Assembly: GCA_015698045.1 (NCBI GenBank)
Contig: BLAL01000297.1
Location: 806,001 to 870,000 of the forward strand
DNA length: 64,000 nt
Reading direction: 5' to 3'
Source of the DNA: Rhizophagus clarus
Lineage: Eukaryota > Glomeromycota > Glomeromycetes > Glomerales > Glomeraceae
The notes below the pieces were generated by a model, which was not told the DNA's origin, did not search any database, and saw nothing but the letters and a program-made list of their open reading frames with translations. Positions 22,127-32,940 of this stretch are shown here, piece by piece; position 1 is the first letter of the stretch, and each line of letters opens with the position of its first letter. The position numbers and the translations under genes are program-made.

Positions 22127-23010
22127 CTTAATTCCAAAAGTCCAGTCGTGCTTTTCGTCTGGCAACACTACAAAAAAGAAAAAAAAAAAAATAATTAATT
22201 AATTAATTAATTAAAAAAAACAACGAAAAAATTCACCCCAACCCTCCCTTATCTTAATTCCAATAGTCCGGTCATGCTTTTTGTCCGGCAATACTACAAA
22301 AAAGAAAAAAGAAAAAAGAAAAAAAGAATAATTAATTAAATAAAAAAAAACTGAAAAACACCACTCCAACCTTCCCTTACCTTAATTCCAATAGTCCGGT
22401 CATGCTTTTCATCTAGCAACCACAGGTCAAAATTAGTTAAATAGGGTATCAATAGGGTATCAATAGGTTATCAATCGGCTATCAATAGGCTACCCTATTG
22501 GTAGCCTATTGAACTTGCGCCATAATCCATCACCAATCAGGCAGGCTGATTGATAACCTATTGATACCCTATTTAATAAAAATACCAATAGGATACTAAT
22601 AGGTTATCAATAAGTTATCAATCGGCTATCAATCAGCCTGCCCGATTGGTGACGGATTATGGTGCAAGTTCAATAGGCTACCAATAGGGTAGCTTATTGA
22701 TAGCTGATTGATAACCTATTGATACTCTATTGATACCCTATTTAACTAATTTCGACCTGTGAATACTACAAAAAAGAAAAAAAAAAATAATTAATTAAAT
22801 AAAAAAAAAACTGAAAAACACCACTCCAACCCTCCCTTACCTTAATTCCAATAGTCCGGTCGTGCTTTTCGTCTGGCAACACTACAAAAAAGAAAAAAAA
22901 AATAATTAATTAAATAAAAAAAACCGAAAAACACCACCCCAACTCTCCCTTACCTTAATTCCAATAGTCCGGTCATGCTTTTTGTCCGGCAACATCACAA
23001 AAAAAAAAAA
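22127..23010 (-). repeat. Minisatellite with splice-like unit ends (right arm)
   Basis: About five units of the same splice-flanked core as 8330-10046, on the minus strand. One unit is split by the MITE at 22421-22761. Cores lie near 22130, 22260, 22385, 22845 and 22960. Confidence 0.85.
22421..22761. mobile_element. CACTA-type MITE, copy 2
   Basis: 341 bp, starting CACAGGTCAAAATTAG and ending with the complement of CACAGGTCGAAATTAG. It has the same internal 'ggtatcaatag' palindromes as 4655-5039. Flanking triplets are AAC (22418-22420) and AAT (22762-22764), a 2-of-3 match to a 3-bp target duplication. It interrupts a minisatellite unit, so the insertion postdates the array. Confidence 0.85.
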
Positions 23011-23619
23011 TTTTTTTTTCAAGGTCAGATATTCAGATTATCTGATTAGATCAGCAAATCACATGTGGGGCCTTTATACCGAATAATTCGTTATAGTGTT
23101 GAATTTTTTTTTTATTTAATTTTATTTGATCAATTAAAATTGAAATAAAAGAATTAAAATTAAAGTTTTAAAAAGTGAATGAAGCGAAACAAATAAAATA
23201 GATTACCTAATAAACAAATAAACATTATCGCTGATGAAAAAACTGCCAGAGCCCAGAGGCGCTATATTTTTTTTTTTTTTTACACGTTTACCACTTGTTT
23301 ACCTAAATAATCAGATCATAATACCGGTTATACCAGTTCAAAAACTGCATATATCCCTTTTTTATATCAACTCATGAGATAAGCTTATTGTAAATGGTAA
23401 ACGATATTACCTTTTATGTTATAGATAATTAATACTAGTAGTTTTGTTCAGACTTAAGCTACTGTAGCGGAAGGAAATTTTTTTTAACATTTTTTTTTTA
23501 AAATAAATAATCATTTTTTTTTTAACATTTTTTTTTAAAATAAATAATCATTTTTTTTTTAACATTTTTTTTTAAAATAAAAAATCTTTTTTTTTTTTTT
23601 ATTTTATTTTTATTTTTTT

Positions 23620-24582
23620 TTATTTTTTGAAACCAATTACTTTATTAAGTAAATGCCCTTAGGGCGACGTCAAGAGTACAAAAAAGACTAACTATATCGA
23701 AACCAACTCTGAGAAAGTAGCTAGAATTAAACAGACTCCAATCCCATCGAAACAGGGTGACCGGTTGGACCAAAGTCCCAATTTCCAATTAAGGAAAAAA
23801 ATTGTAGCAACCTATCCAACACAGAACCCAACCCAAAAAAAAAATTAAAACACTATCTATGACTAAAATTTAGATATTAGAGTTAGCAATAGTTTGACAA
23901 CATCCATCTTATCGTCAGTCTTCTTGCCCGAGGACTTCTTCTTCTTCTTGTCTTTTGACTTTTTTGAAGTCTTCGTCTTGTTCTTGTTAGGTTTAGAATT
24001 AGCCGAGTGAGTTTTTGAGGAACTAGAATTCTTGGTCTTCTTAGAGGAGTCTTTACTTTTGGACTTCTTAGTCGAACCAGAGGAATCCTTGGACTTTTTT
24101 GTTTGTAAGGCAGTAAGGGGAGCCGAACACCATGGAAGAGAGTAGTCAACATCGTTGTGATTGAAATTAAATCTGGTTCTCCTACAGATTTCCACATCCT
24201 CATATTTTTCGAAGAAGACTACAATCGAGGCCTTTCCACCTGTTTCAAAATGTTTAATTGCTTTGATTGGTAAATTACCAAACATTTCCTGAGAAGGAGC
24301 AGTGCGTTCCCATGTTGACCAATAACGAGATTCTTGAGGTAAATCATTAAGGTATAAGCGAAACTGTTCTCTTTTTTTCCTTTGGTATAGCGACCAGTTT
24401 CCAGAGAATCAACGTACAGATATATCACCAAGGGAGTATTGCCATATTCCCTGTTCAAAGGAAGCGAGTGCGAAAGTTGAGAGACATATTTTGATTCGAA
24501 GCGTTTGGTATTTCCTTTGCTTCTTCACAGTCATCGAGATAGGATCTCCCCACGCTTTAAGTTCGGCAAGTATTTTTTCGTG

Positions 24583-24600
<18 letters not shown>
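23620..24600 (-). pseudogene. Gag-like ORF1 fragment of the LINE family (retroposed)
   Basis: Minus-strand frames near 24600-24219 and 24285-23863 join by a frameshift. They give 'LAELKAWGDPISM', 'ISVRWFSGNWSLYQRKKREQ', 'NLPIKAIKHFETGGKAS', 'EDVEICRRTRFNFN' and a very Lys/Ser-rich C-terminal half of about 70 residues. The family match is to the ORF1 at 3710-5752. An A-rich 3' tail on the minus strand (T-rich at 23580-23630 on the plus strand) suggests retroposition. The 5' end is truncated at a poly-T tract. Confidence 0.55.
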
Positions 24601-24621
<21 letters not shown>

Positions 24622-24740
24622 TTTTTAAAATAAAAAATCTTTTTTTTTTTTTTAACATTTTTTTTTTAAAATAAAATAATCATCTTTTTTTTTAACATTT
24701 TTTTTAAAAATAAAAAAAATCATTTTTTTTAATTCTTTAG

Positions 24741-25909
24741 TTAACGGCGTCACCTTTAGCTTTAGAATTAAGTGCTGTAACAGGTAAGTTTTTTTTTTTT
24801 GCTTTTATTCTTTTTTCTTTTTCTCTTATTAACTTGTTCTTTTTTTTTAGGTGCGGCTGTTTTTAATTCCATTTCAGTGGAAATTCAAGGTGAGTTTTAA
24901 TTCTTTTTTTTGTTTTCTTTTTATTCTTTCTCTTGTTCTTTTACTAAACTTTCTGTCTTTTTTAGATGTGTATCATTTGAGTGAAAATTCAAGTAAGTCT
25001 TTTACGTCTCTTTCTCTTGTTATTTTATTTTTCTTTTAAAATGATATTAACCGTTTTCTTTTTCTTTTTTCTATGGGTGAGTGTTCTGGCTTTTCTTTCA
25101 TTTTTTTATTTCTTTTATTTTCATGGTTTCTTTGTTTCTTTTTTTCATTGTTTCTTTCATTTTTTTTCATGGTTCTTTCATTGATCTTTTGTGGTTCCCT
25201 TTGTTATTCCTTTCATTGATCTTTTGTTCCTTTTGTTATTGTTTTTTTCATTACCTTTTTGGTTTCTTTCATTGATTTTTGGTTTCTTTCGTTGCTTTTT
25301 TTCATTTCTTTAATTTATCTTTGATTTCTTTCATTGCTTTTTCCATTTCTTTCATTGATCTTTGATTTCTTTCATTGCTTTTTTTATTTCTCTCATTACT
25401 CTTTGGCTTCTTTTGTTGCTTTTTTTTCATTCCCTTTATTGATTTTCATTCCTCCTTTGCTTCCTTTCATTCTCTTTTATTCCCCCTGTTTTTTTTTCAT
25501 TCGCTATTCATTTGTTTCTTTCATTCCTTTTAATTCCATCTTTGTTTCTTTTATTTTTTTTTCATTCTCTTTATTCCTTTTCATTTCCCTTTTGTTTTCT
25601 CATTCATTTTTATTCTTTTTTTATTTCATTCATTCCTTTTCACTATCCTTTATCTTTTTTGTTCCTTCTTCATTTCTCTTTGATTATCTTTGCTTCCCTT
25701 CATCCCTTTTCATTTATCTCTTCTTTCCTTTATTCTTCTGTCATCCTTTCTTACTGTATTTTCCATTCTTATATATTGCAGTGCATTTGCAATTAGTACA
25801 GAACTATAGCATTAATATTACAGTTAAAATTGTGCAATTGTGGTTCAATTTTTTTATAAAATCATATATATATTGTGGTGTAATTTTTTTTCTTTTGATT
25901 AAAATATAA
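24741..25909 (+). CDS. Hypothetical micro-exon protein encoded in the right arm
   Basis: Four segments with clean acceptor and donor sites: 24741-24783, 24851-24889, 24966-24992 and 25782-25909. Spliced, they keep one frame of 78 codons plus TAA. The peptide passes through 'LALELSAVTGAAVFNSISVE' and 'VYHLSENSMHLQ' to a hydrophobic C-terminus 'FFIKSYIYCGVIFFLLIKI', which could be a membrane segment. The last intron is a 789-nt pyrimidine-rich repeat. No start codon is seen in the first segment, so an upstream exon is missing or the gene is partial. The left arm holds a recognisable but frameshifted counterpart. Function unknown. Splice sites and frame conservation are visible; existence of a real product is inference. 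Confidence 0.33.
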
Positions 25910-26274
25910 TTTCTTTCATACAATTTTCTTTTATAGTGATATTAATTATTATTCAACAAATTATTAAATGTGAAATTGTCTTTGTAATTATAGATTTTAT
26001 AGATTGTAACGTTAAAGTTTTTTTCTTTTTTGTTTGACTAAATATCATTACTATCATATTACCAGTTACAGTATATTAAATCTAGCCAAAATTATGTTAA
26101 ATCTAGCCAAAATTATGTTAATTCTGGCCAAAATTAAAATCGTCTTAAATTGCATTTTTTAAAATTGTACGTACTTTTTTTGGATTATTATATTGCATAT
26201 CTTTAACTTTTATAATACATTGTATAACAAAATTTAATATATTTGGATGATGAAATAAATCTGCCAATATGTAA

Positions 26275-26460
26275 CTTTTTTATTGTTATTTGATAACTGA
26301 ACGAACTAACTTTTTATTGTTGTTTAATAACAAACTAACTACTTTTTATTGTTGTTTGATAACAAACTAACTTTTTTATTATTGTTTGATAATAAACTAA
26401 CTACTTTTTTATTGTTGTTTGATAACAAACTAACTTTTATATTGTTGTTTGATAATGAAT
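26275..26460. repeat. Tandem repeat, about 33-bp unit
   Basis: About five to six units of 'taactttttattgttgttt' plus 'gataacaaac', directly outside the right end of the giant element. Confidence 0.8.
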
Positions 26461-26583
26461 TAACTATTTAACTACTTAAATGTCTATTTTAGTATCGATT
26501 TGAAATTATTTAACAAACTAACAAACAATTCTTCATTTAAGAAAAATTATCTAATGTTAGCCATCAATATTCATATTTTCTAG

Positions 26584-27104
26584 AATGTTTGAAGTATTAC
26601 GATGAAAGTAAACAATCATTAAAGATATTAGAATCTGGTACTGAACATCACATTATTGCTAGTTCGTTATCATCTGTTAAATCTTCTAATAAACCTGTCA
26701 TGATTATTTCTTCTGATAATGGAAGTGGTGAAGAAGAACTTCAATCAAAAAAGAATAGTAAAAAGAAATCCAAAATTTCTAAAAATTTTGTCGATAAGGA
26801 TGATGAAGAAGAACTTCAACTGAAAAAGAATAGTAAAAAGAAATCCAAGGTTTCTAAGAATTCTGACGATGAGGATGATAAAGAAGAACTTCAACCAAAA
26901 AAGGATGGTAAAAAGAAATCTAAGCCTAAGTCTAAGAATTCCGATGATAAGGATGATGAAGAAGAGCTTCAACCAAAAAAGGATGGTAAAAAGAAATCTA
27001 AAAAGTCTAAGAATTTTGACGATGAGGATGATGAAGAAGAATTTCAACCAAAAAAGGATGGTAAAAAGAAATCTAAAAAGTCTAAGAAGAATCAAAAAAA
27101 ATGA
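26584..27104 (+). pseudogene. Lys/Asp/Glu-rich repeat protein exon
   Basis: An acceptor 'tattttctag' precedes an exon reading 'CLKYYDESKQSLKILES'. It is followed by five imperfect copies of a 24-28-residue charged unit of the type 'SKNSDDEDDEEELQPKKDGK' plus 'KKSKK', ending at TGA 27102-27104. Together with 28609-29690 it resembles an uncharacterised, highly repeated protein family that I associate with Rhizophagus (recollection, unchecked). No start codon or first exon was found. The frame through the repeat is open, which suggests either recent expansion of the repeat or chance in a low-complexity segment. Confidence 0.45.
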
Positions 27105-27599
27105 CAATGATCTACTTCTCATTCAAGTGCAAGTTCAGAAAGGACTGGCAGATCGATAATCATTCATAATTCAGATAGGATCCCGAACAATATATATATA
27201 GGTCAGATGAAAATTTCAAAATTTACTATGATCAATAAGCAAATTATTTTAGGTTCTGCTAAGCAAACTCTTATTATAACCTTTGAATTTTTTATTCTGC
27301 TAAGCAATTTTTTTTCTGATATATATAACTTTATCTAAGTATAAAAAGATAATTTAATTATAATAAATATATATATAGTAATAGTAAATTAATTTTTTAT
27401 ATCATTGCGAAAAAAAATTGTGAAATTAATTCACTAAATATTAATAAATTAATAATATAAAATGATATACCAACTTCGGAATTTTTAATTTTAATTAATA
27501 TTAATATAATATTAATATACTATTGCTATTTTAAAAATAGTTTTAAAATTTGGAATTTTTTATAAATATTATTATATTTAAATTTATAAAAATCAAAAT

Positions 27600-28200
27600 A
27601 TAAATTATTACCAACCCTTATGAACAACTTCTTAAAGTTAACAAGTTGATTTAAAATAAAAAAAATTATACTTTAAAATTAAAATCACTTAAATGATAAA
27701 TAATTGAAAGTGCAAAAGTTGGTCGCATTTCACGAATATTAATCTAATCATTTTAAATTTTTACTGTAAGTAGATTCGACCTCCTTGAACAACTTTACTT
27801 AAGCAGGAAAAGGTGATTTCATTTGACCAAAGTGGTGAAAGCATGCTCCGAAGTTGCAAAACAGGTTTTCGCAAAAAAATTGATAATACAAAAATAGCCA
27901 ATACTTCACAAATATTAGTCCAATCATTATAAAAATTTATACACAGGTAGATTTGACAACATTGAACAACTTTTTAAATATAAAAAAGTAATTTCATTTG
28001 ACCAAAGTGATGTTATTACGTCCTGAAGTTAAGAGAGAAAAAAAAATTTTTGGAGTTAGTACTGTTTAAAAAATATAATTATCTTCACAAATATTATACT
28101 TAGAATCATAAAAATTGAAATACAAATACTTTTTACAACTGCTGAACAATTTACTTAATATAAAAAGGTAATTTCATTTGTCCAAAATTCATTTTATATA
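27600..28200. repeat. Three diverged repeats, about 160-180 bp each
   Basis: Copies near 27735-27850, 27900-28025 and 28080-28190 share 'aatattagtccaatcatta', 'gtagattcgac', 'ttgaacaacttt' and 'tttcatttgaccaaagtg'. A weaker partial copy is near 27600. Noncoding. Confidence 0.65.
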
Positions 28201-28608
28201 TGAGTAAAATTAGCAAACAAAAAATAAGAATATGAGAATATTATTATAAAAACATGATTTTTTTTATAAATATTAAATACAATATTATGTTTATAAAATT
28301 AAAATGTGTAAAATAATAGAAAAGAAGTATCAGTTTAAAAAATTTTTTGTAAAAAAATTTTTTTGATATACGTGTGAAATTAAAATTTTCTCTTTATATA
28401 TATATGAAAATCTTTGTTATACAAATAAGGGGTTCTGCTACGCAAATATAATTACTGAGCTGAAATAAAAATAAGTTCAACTACGTATTTAAATATCTAA
28501 CCAACTAAAAATTTTATAATAAAATAAGCAAATAAAAGTCTTACATAAGGTTTTTTTTTTATATGATCATTAAGCAAACTCAAATCTAACATATTTATAT
28601 ATTGTTCA

Positions 28609-29690
28609 GGGTCCTATTCAGATGCTCCCAAAAGAGTAACTTATCATTATTTGGTAGATTTACCAAAAGATATGAAAGAAAACTTGCGCGTAAGTAAATT
28701 GTTTAATTCTGAATTTTATTTTAATACATAATAGCTAATACGAATAAATATTTATTAGCGAGAAGTAAAATAGAATACCAAACGAATGCCTCTGAATAGT
28801 CAACTCAATATCAATATAACTTTCAAATTGCAAAAGGATGTGGTAACAAAAACGATCATTCCTGTCTTATTCAAAGTATTAGATACTAAGGCATATCTGA
28901 TTAGTGAAAATGTGCTATATGAAATGATTCACCAATATCACCGCCATTAGAAAGAAGATTTATTAAACAAAAATAAAGCTGAACATGAGCGAACTAAGAA
29001 AACAAGAAGAAAGCATGCAAATTCTCGTAAAAGTGAGGTAATATTATTGTTATATTAATTGAGTTTGTTTATAAAATATTTAGCTAATTAACATTAAAAT
29101 TGTGAGGATAGAAATGATCAAAACAAGCGAACATGATCGCCCATTTGCAACTATTAGATGATCCAGTTATTTCAAAGTTAAAGAAATCAGAGCTCAATCT
29201 CATTATGATAAAAAACGTGTATCACAGCCTAGAGGAATCTGAAGTTAATCCAGACGGTGATTCAAATGAAACTTGTATCATAATACAAGATATTGAGTGG
29301 AGAAGCGATTGTGTAAGTAAATAATTTGTCATAAATTATACATGACATTAATTAATGTGGTAAACCGGTTGTATGTTTTTAGTTGCAGATATTTTTAAGA
29401 AACTATCTGGACATGTTATTTTATTAACAAACAATAGATAAGAGAAAATGAAAGAGAGTCTTTGACGACTCTCGTTATACTTCAGGTGAAGAAACTGCTC
29501 CCTTGAATGCACCTTGGTAGACTAAGTCTGAATATAATGGATCAATGTTATCGATTGTAACCAGGGCAGTAGAGAATTATAAAGACAATGTTAACGATCC
29601 AGTTAATATCAGACACTATTCAAGCAGAAAGAAATCAAGATCTACTGAAGAAGCTGAAGATGCAGAATGAAATAGATTAGAATATTGATA
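28609..29690 (+). pseudogene. Downstream exons of the repeat-protein family gene, decayed
   Basis: Exon-like segments between splice sites read 'GSYSDAPKRVTYHYLVDLPK', then about 28760-29035 with 'KLQKDVVTKTIIPVLFKVLD' and 'YEMIHQYHRH*KEDLLNKNK', then 29133-29310 with 'IAHLQLLDDPVISKLKKSEL' and 'DIEWRSDC', then 29460-29670 with 'RYTSGEETAPLNAP' and 'GSMLSIVTRAVENYK'. In-frame stops (TAG at about 28949, further stops near 29440-29520 and 29680) show decay. Role unknown. Gene order and phase fit one gene with 26584-27104, although the exon before ends in a stop. Confidence 0.45.
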
Positions 29691-29929
29691 TCACTAGACA
29701 GTATGTATAGAATATTTAGAGTATTAATTTTGTAACATATAAAATAATTTCATACTTTGTGATTACGCATTAATTTTGCATATACAATTATTGAAATAAA
29801 ATTAATAAAATTAATTGTGTATATACAAATCGGTTATAATAAAATTGACAAATTATGTAGTAATTAGGAATCAATCAAAAGTCTATACAATATTTTTTTG
29901 CAATCGGACATAACCTATTGATTACATTT

Positions 29930-30256
29930 TGGTAAATCATACATATAAATTGATACAATTAGCAAAAATGGCATCAATCGGTAAGCTGTTAGATAAGAAA
30001 AATAGATATCAATAGGTTAATTCAAACAAGTAAATATAAAAAAATCAGATATCAATAGGTCAATCCTATTGATATCCAGTTGCAAATAAATAGGTACCTT
30101 ATTAATATCTTATTGATAACCTATATATATCTGATTTACGCCATTTTAAAGTTATCAATCGGGTACCCTGATAAAATAAATTAAAAAAAATTGGGAACCA
30201 TCTAGGCCCTTATAGGATAGCCTAAATGATTTCCAATTTAGCAGCCTTCGACCTTT
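29930..30256. mobile_element. Decayed relative of the CACTA-type MITE
   Basis: Scattered 'atcaataggt', 'tattgatatc' and 'ttatcaatcgggtaccct' motifs in both orientations and a right end 'cttcgacct' match the family at 4655 and 22421, but the sequence is strongly diverged and the left end is not resolved. Confidence 0.45.
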
Positions 30257-31039
30257 AAAATTAAGATCAATATAAGTTCAACACAAATTCAACACAAATA
30301 ACAAAATTTAGCTAAAATTAACAAATTTTTTACCAATATTATTAACATAAATTGAACACAAAATTCAACACAAAATTCATGTTTGTGCTTTATACTATTT
30401 TTTTTACTTAACAATTTAATTTACAGAGAAATGAAATTAAAAAAACACGTTTATCGTCATTTTCGAATTACTGTGATCAGCGGCTTTTTTTTATATAAAT
30501 AAAAATTGATTTTAAATTACACAAATTAAAATCACTTTTTACTATAAATATCACAGATATCATTTGATCTGTGTAATGCTAAGCCATCATTATACAAACT
30601 TTATTAATATTTTTTTTATCGTTCGCCCTTTTTTATCACAATAGCTTATAAACTGATTCCTGCGATTTCTAGAGATTGATTCCTAAAAACTGATTTCTAA
30701 AAACTGATTTTTAACGATTCTAAAAGTTCACTACTAAATAACAGGTAATATTTTTTTTATTTTATTAGTTTTTTTTTCTTTTTTTCATTTCTTTCCTTTT
30801 TTTTTATTTCTAACTATTTTTTTATTTAGATCTTTAGTTTTAATAAATAAAAAAACACATTGTAAAACATCTTATCGGTAATTTACTATTTAACGATTTT
30901 TGCTAGTACAACTAGTTATTAATCCTTTATTTTATTACTATGTTAAATTGTAAATTATTGGTAAACTATTATTAGACTGTACTGTTTTTAATATAGTATT
31001 ATAATTAATTATTATTTATTTATTGAAAGTGCAATTTTT
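30257..31039. other. Noncoding AT-rich spacer
   Basis: Contains short direct repeats ('aattcaacacaaa' near 30280 and 30365; 'aaaactgatt' near 30690-30710). No gene features. Confidence 0.4.
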
Positions 31040-32610
31040 ATAGTATTTCTTAACTATTATCACTTTCTTGTACTTGTAGTCTTTTCTTTTTTTCATGATA
31101 ATGTGATCTTCTTCAGGTGCATGTGATGCGGAATTAATACAACTACCTTTTTCCATAATTTCTTTCGCAGTACAGAAGCTAAAAACATTTGAAATGGAAT
31201 CCTCTTTTAAAAAAAAAAAAATTACTAAATAAATTTACGTACATAAAAGTATCTTTAAAAACATTATCTTTACCTGAGATTCATCTACATCAAAATCGGA
31301 ATTACTTTCAGATATTGAAGTAGATTGAGAGAAGTCAGATTCATTAATTTAATTTTTTCGTTTCTAATATGTAAAATTTGGCAAATTATATTATTTATTA
31401 TTTATTTAAGTAGTATTTTTCAGAAGTAAAAAAAAAATATTTACACTTGTAGTATTTAAAGATGGTAATAAAGGAAGTCCATTAAGTCGGTTAACAATTC
31501 CAGAAAGTGCCTCTCTTTTGTGACTATTGTTTGGTTTTGCATATGCATGATAGCCACCAACAGAATGATGGCCAGTAATCGCCATACCAGTATTTTCAGG
31601 AATTCCAAGGTCAAATAATTCAAAAATACTTGTTTTTCTTCTAGAGTGATTGCAAATATTCCTTCCTTTTATATCAATATTACATTCAACACATATGGTT
31701 TTAAACATAGAACGGATGGTGCGATCGGCAATTTGCTTATCTCTATACCACTTCCTTTGAGCTATAGCTAATAATACAAAGTTATTTATGCTAAAATTTT
31801 AGTAAATATCAAAATAATAAATACCATTAGCACTTTGACTAACTGATAAATAAAGGTATGGACATTTTCCTTTTTGAGATCGAAGAGAAAGGAATTTTCT
31901 GATGTCATGATTTGGACCAGCAATTCCAGGAGGGTCAGGAGGAAAAGGAATATTTAAATCAAATTGATTGCCATCAACTCCTCCCTAATCATTTTTTTGT
32001 TGTCCTTTTTTAAAAATAATCTCTTCTGGAGTATCAGCTAATTGGGAAGCGAGTAAATTAACATGCTCACCACCTCTTGGTGCACCTAATATACAAATCC
32101 AAAAGAAAACTCGTTTAGCAAGCCAAAAGGAACATTAGGATTCAAAGTTTCATGTTGAATTATATGACGAATCTCATCAGTAGATAACCCATCCATAGAT
32201 TTTGTTTCGCCAATACCCTTTTTTTTCATATCCTTAAGAAGACCATCAAAATGTGCATATAAATCAGGGAAATCAACCTTATTATGTAAACTGTACCGCC
32301 AACCTGGTTTAATATCTTGCAAATATCTGCTAATTGCAGATAAAGCATTTTTTAAAGAAGTTCGTGAATAATATTCTCCATTTTTAGAAGTTACACCACA
32401 GAGAAATTGAGTAACTTGTAGTTCAATAGTATCTTTATCTTGACTTTCTAACAGATAATTATAATTAACATCTGCTCTCCACTTGTTCATTATTTTAACC
32501 CACTTTTCAGTATTCATAACTGTGTTTTGAGAAACTCTGCCTTTCGCAAGTGCTGATAGTTGTTCAAGTGAAGGTAAGTGATTACCTTTGGGTGAAATAT
32601 CTTGTGCCAT
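31040..32610 (-). pseudogene. Crypton-like tyrosine recombinase (DUF3504/KIAA1958 type), broken
   Basis: Minus strand from ATG 32610. The N-terminal part has 'SQNTVMNTEKWVKIMNKWRA' and 'TRSLKNALSAISRYLQDIKP'-like helices of the core-binding region. The catalytic part includes 'APRGGEHVNLLA' (first Arg box), 'CNHSRRKTSIFELFD' (second Arg box) and 'MAITGHHSVGGYHAYAKP' (His box and Tyr), the residue set of tyrosine recombinases. A single-base frameshift near 32115 separates 'GLLN' from 'RVFFWICILGAPRGG', and a TAG lies at 31985-31987. One intron (about 31753-31826) has clean sites, and further small exons may run to 31040. In Cryptons this enzyme integrates and excises a circular intermediate. 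This copy is inactive. Confidence 0.75.
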
Positions 32611-32760
32611 TTTTATATTATAAAAAAGGAAAAGTATTTTGGGAAAAACAAGACGCGTAAAAGAGAGGGAAAAAAAATAAGATCAGCTTTTGCAGAAAAA
32701 ATGTCTAATAAAAGCTAAAAAAAAGTTTAAATTAGACTATTTTATATAAACTGATAAAAC

Positions 32761-32940
32761 AGTTACTCAGCACTACGTGACCTCGTAACTGCGGCATTGC
32801 CGTGTCTTATATGTATTTGCAATAAGAATATGATCAGCAGAATTTGCCGAGCTGCGCTCAGCAAATTCTACCAATCATATTGCTTATTGCAAATACAACA
32901 ATTACTCGGCACTTCGTGCCTTGTAACTATTAATTATAAA
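32761..32940. repeat. Cluster of three DNA hairpins
   Basis: A central imperfect palindrome at 32813-32896 has arms of about 39 nt starting 'gtatttgcaataag' and a 5-nt centre. On each side lies a smaller related hairpin: 32761-32790 ('gttactcagcac...cgtaac') and 32909-32938 ('attactcggcacttcgtgcc'). Noncoding. Located just upstream of the recombinase start. Confidence 0.75.

Larger units (their letters stand above)
6454..26273 (-). mobile_element. Giant element with about 4.6-4.8-kb inverted arms and a Tnp2/Plavaka-type transposase core
   Basis: The left arm (6454-11037) and right arm (21443-26273) are reverse complements over at least six blocks: the outer ends ('acatatYggcagattt'), the GA/CT-rich tract, the micro-exons, the 'ctcatgagttgatata' block, the minisatellite, and the inner block ending near 'aattccaaggatcggc'. 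The arms differ in minisatellite copy number and in nested insertions, so they are not an assembly mirror. The interior holds a minus-strand transposase gene. Stripping visible nested insertions would leave roughly 13-14 kb. No target-site duplication was identified at the outer ends, so transposon status is inferred from the arms plus transposase; a large inverted duplication flanking an unrelated transposase remains possible. Confidence 0.7.
21443..26273 (-). repeat. Right inverted arm of the giant element
   Basis: Mirror of 6454-11037. It carries additional insertions: the CACTA-type MITE at 22421-22761 and an ORF1 retro-fragment at about 23620-24600 set in a 'ttttttaacatttttttt' array (about 23470-24720). 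Its minisatellite has about five units against about 15 on the left. Confidence 0.75.

Noticed and set aside
6454..26273. The inverted arms as an assembly artefact
   Set aside because: The arms differ in minisatellite copy number, nested insertions and many substitutions, so they are not a mirrored copy of the same reads.
26745..27122. Minus-strand frame rich in Leu/Ile/Phe
   Set aside because: It is the reverse complement of the charged repeat exon and has no independent support.
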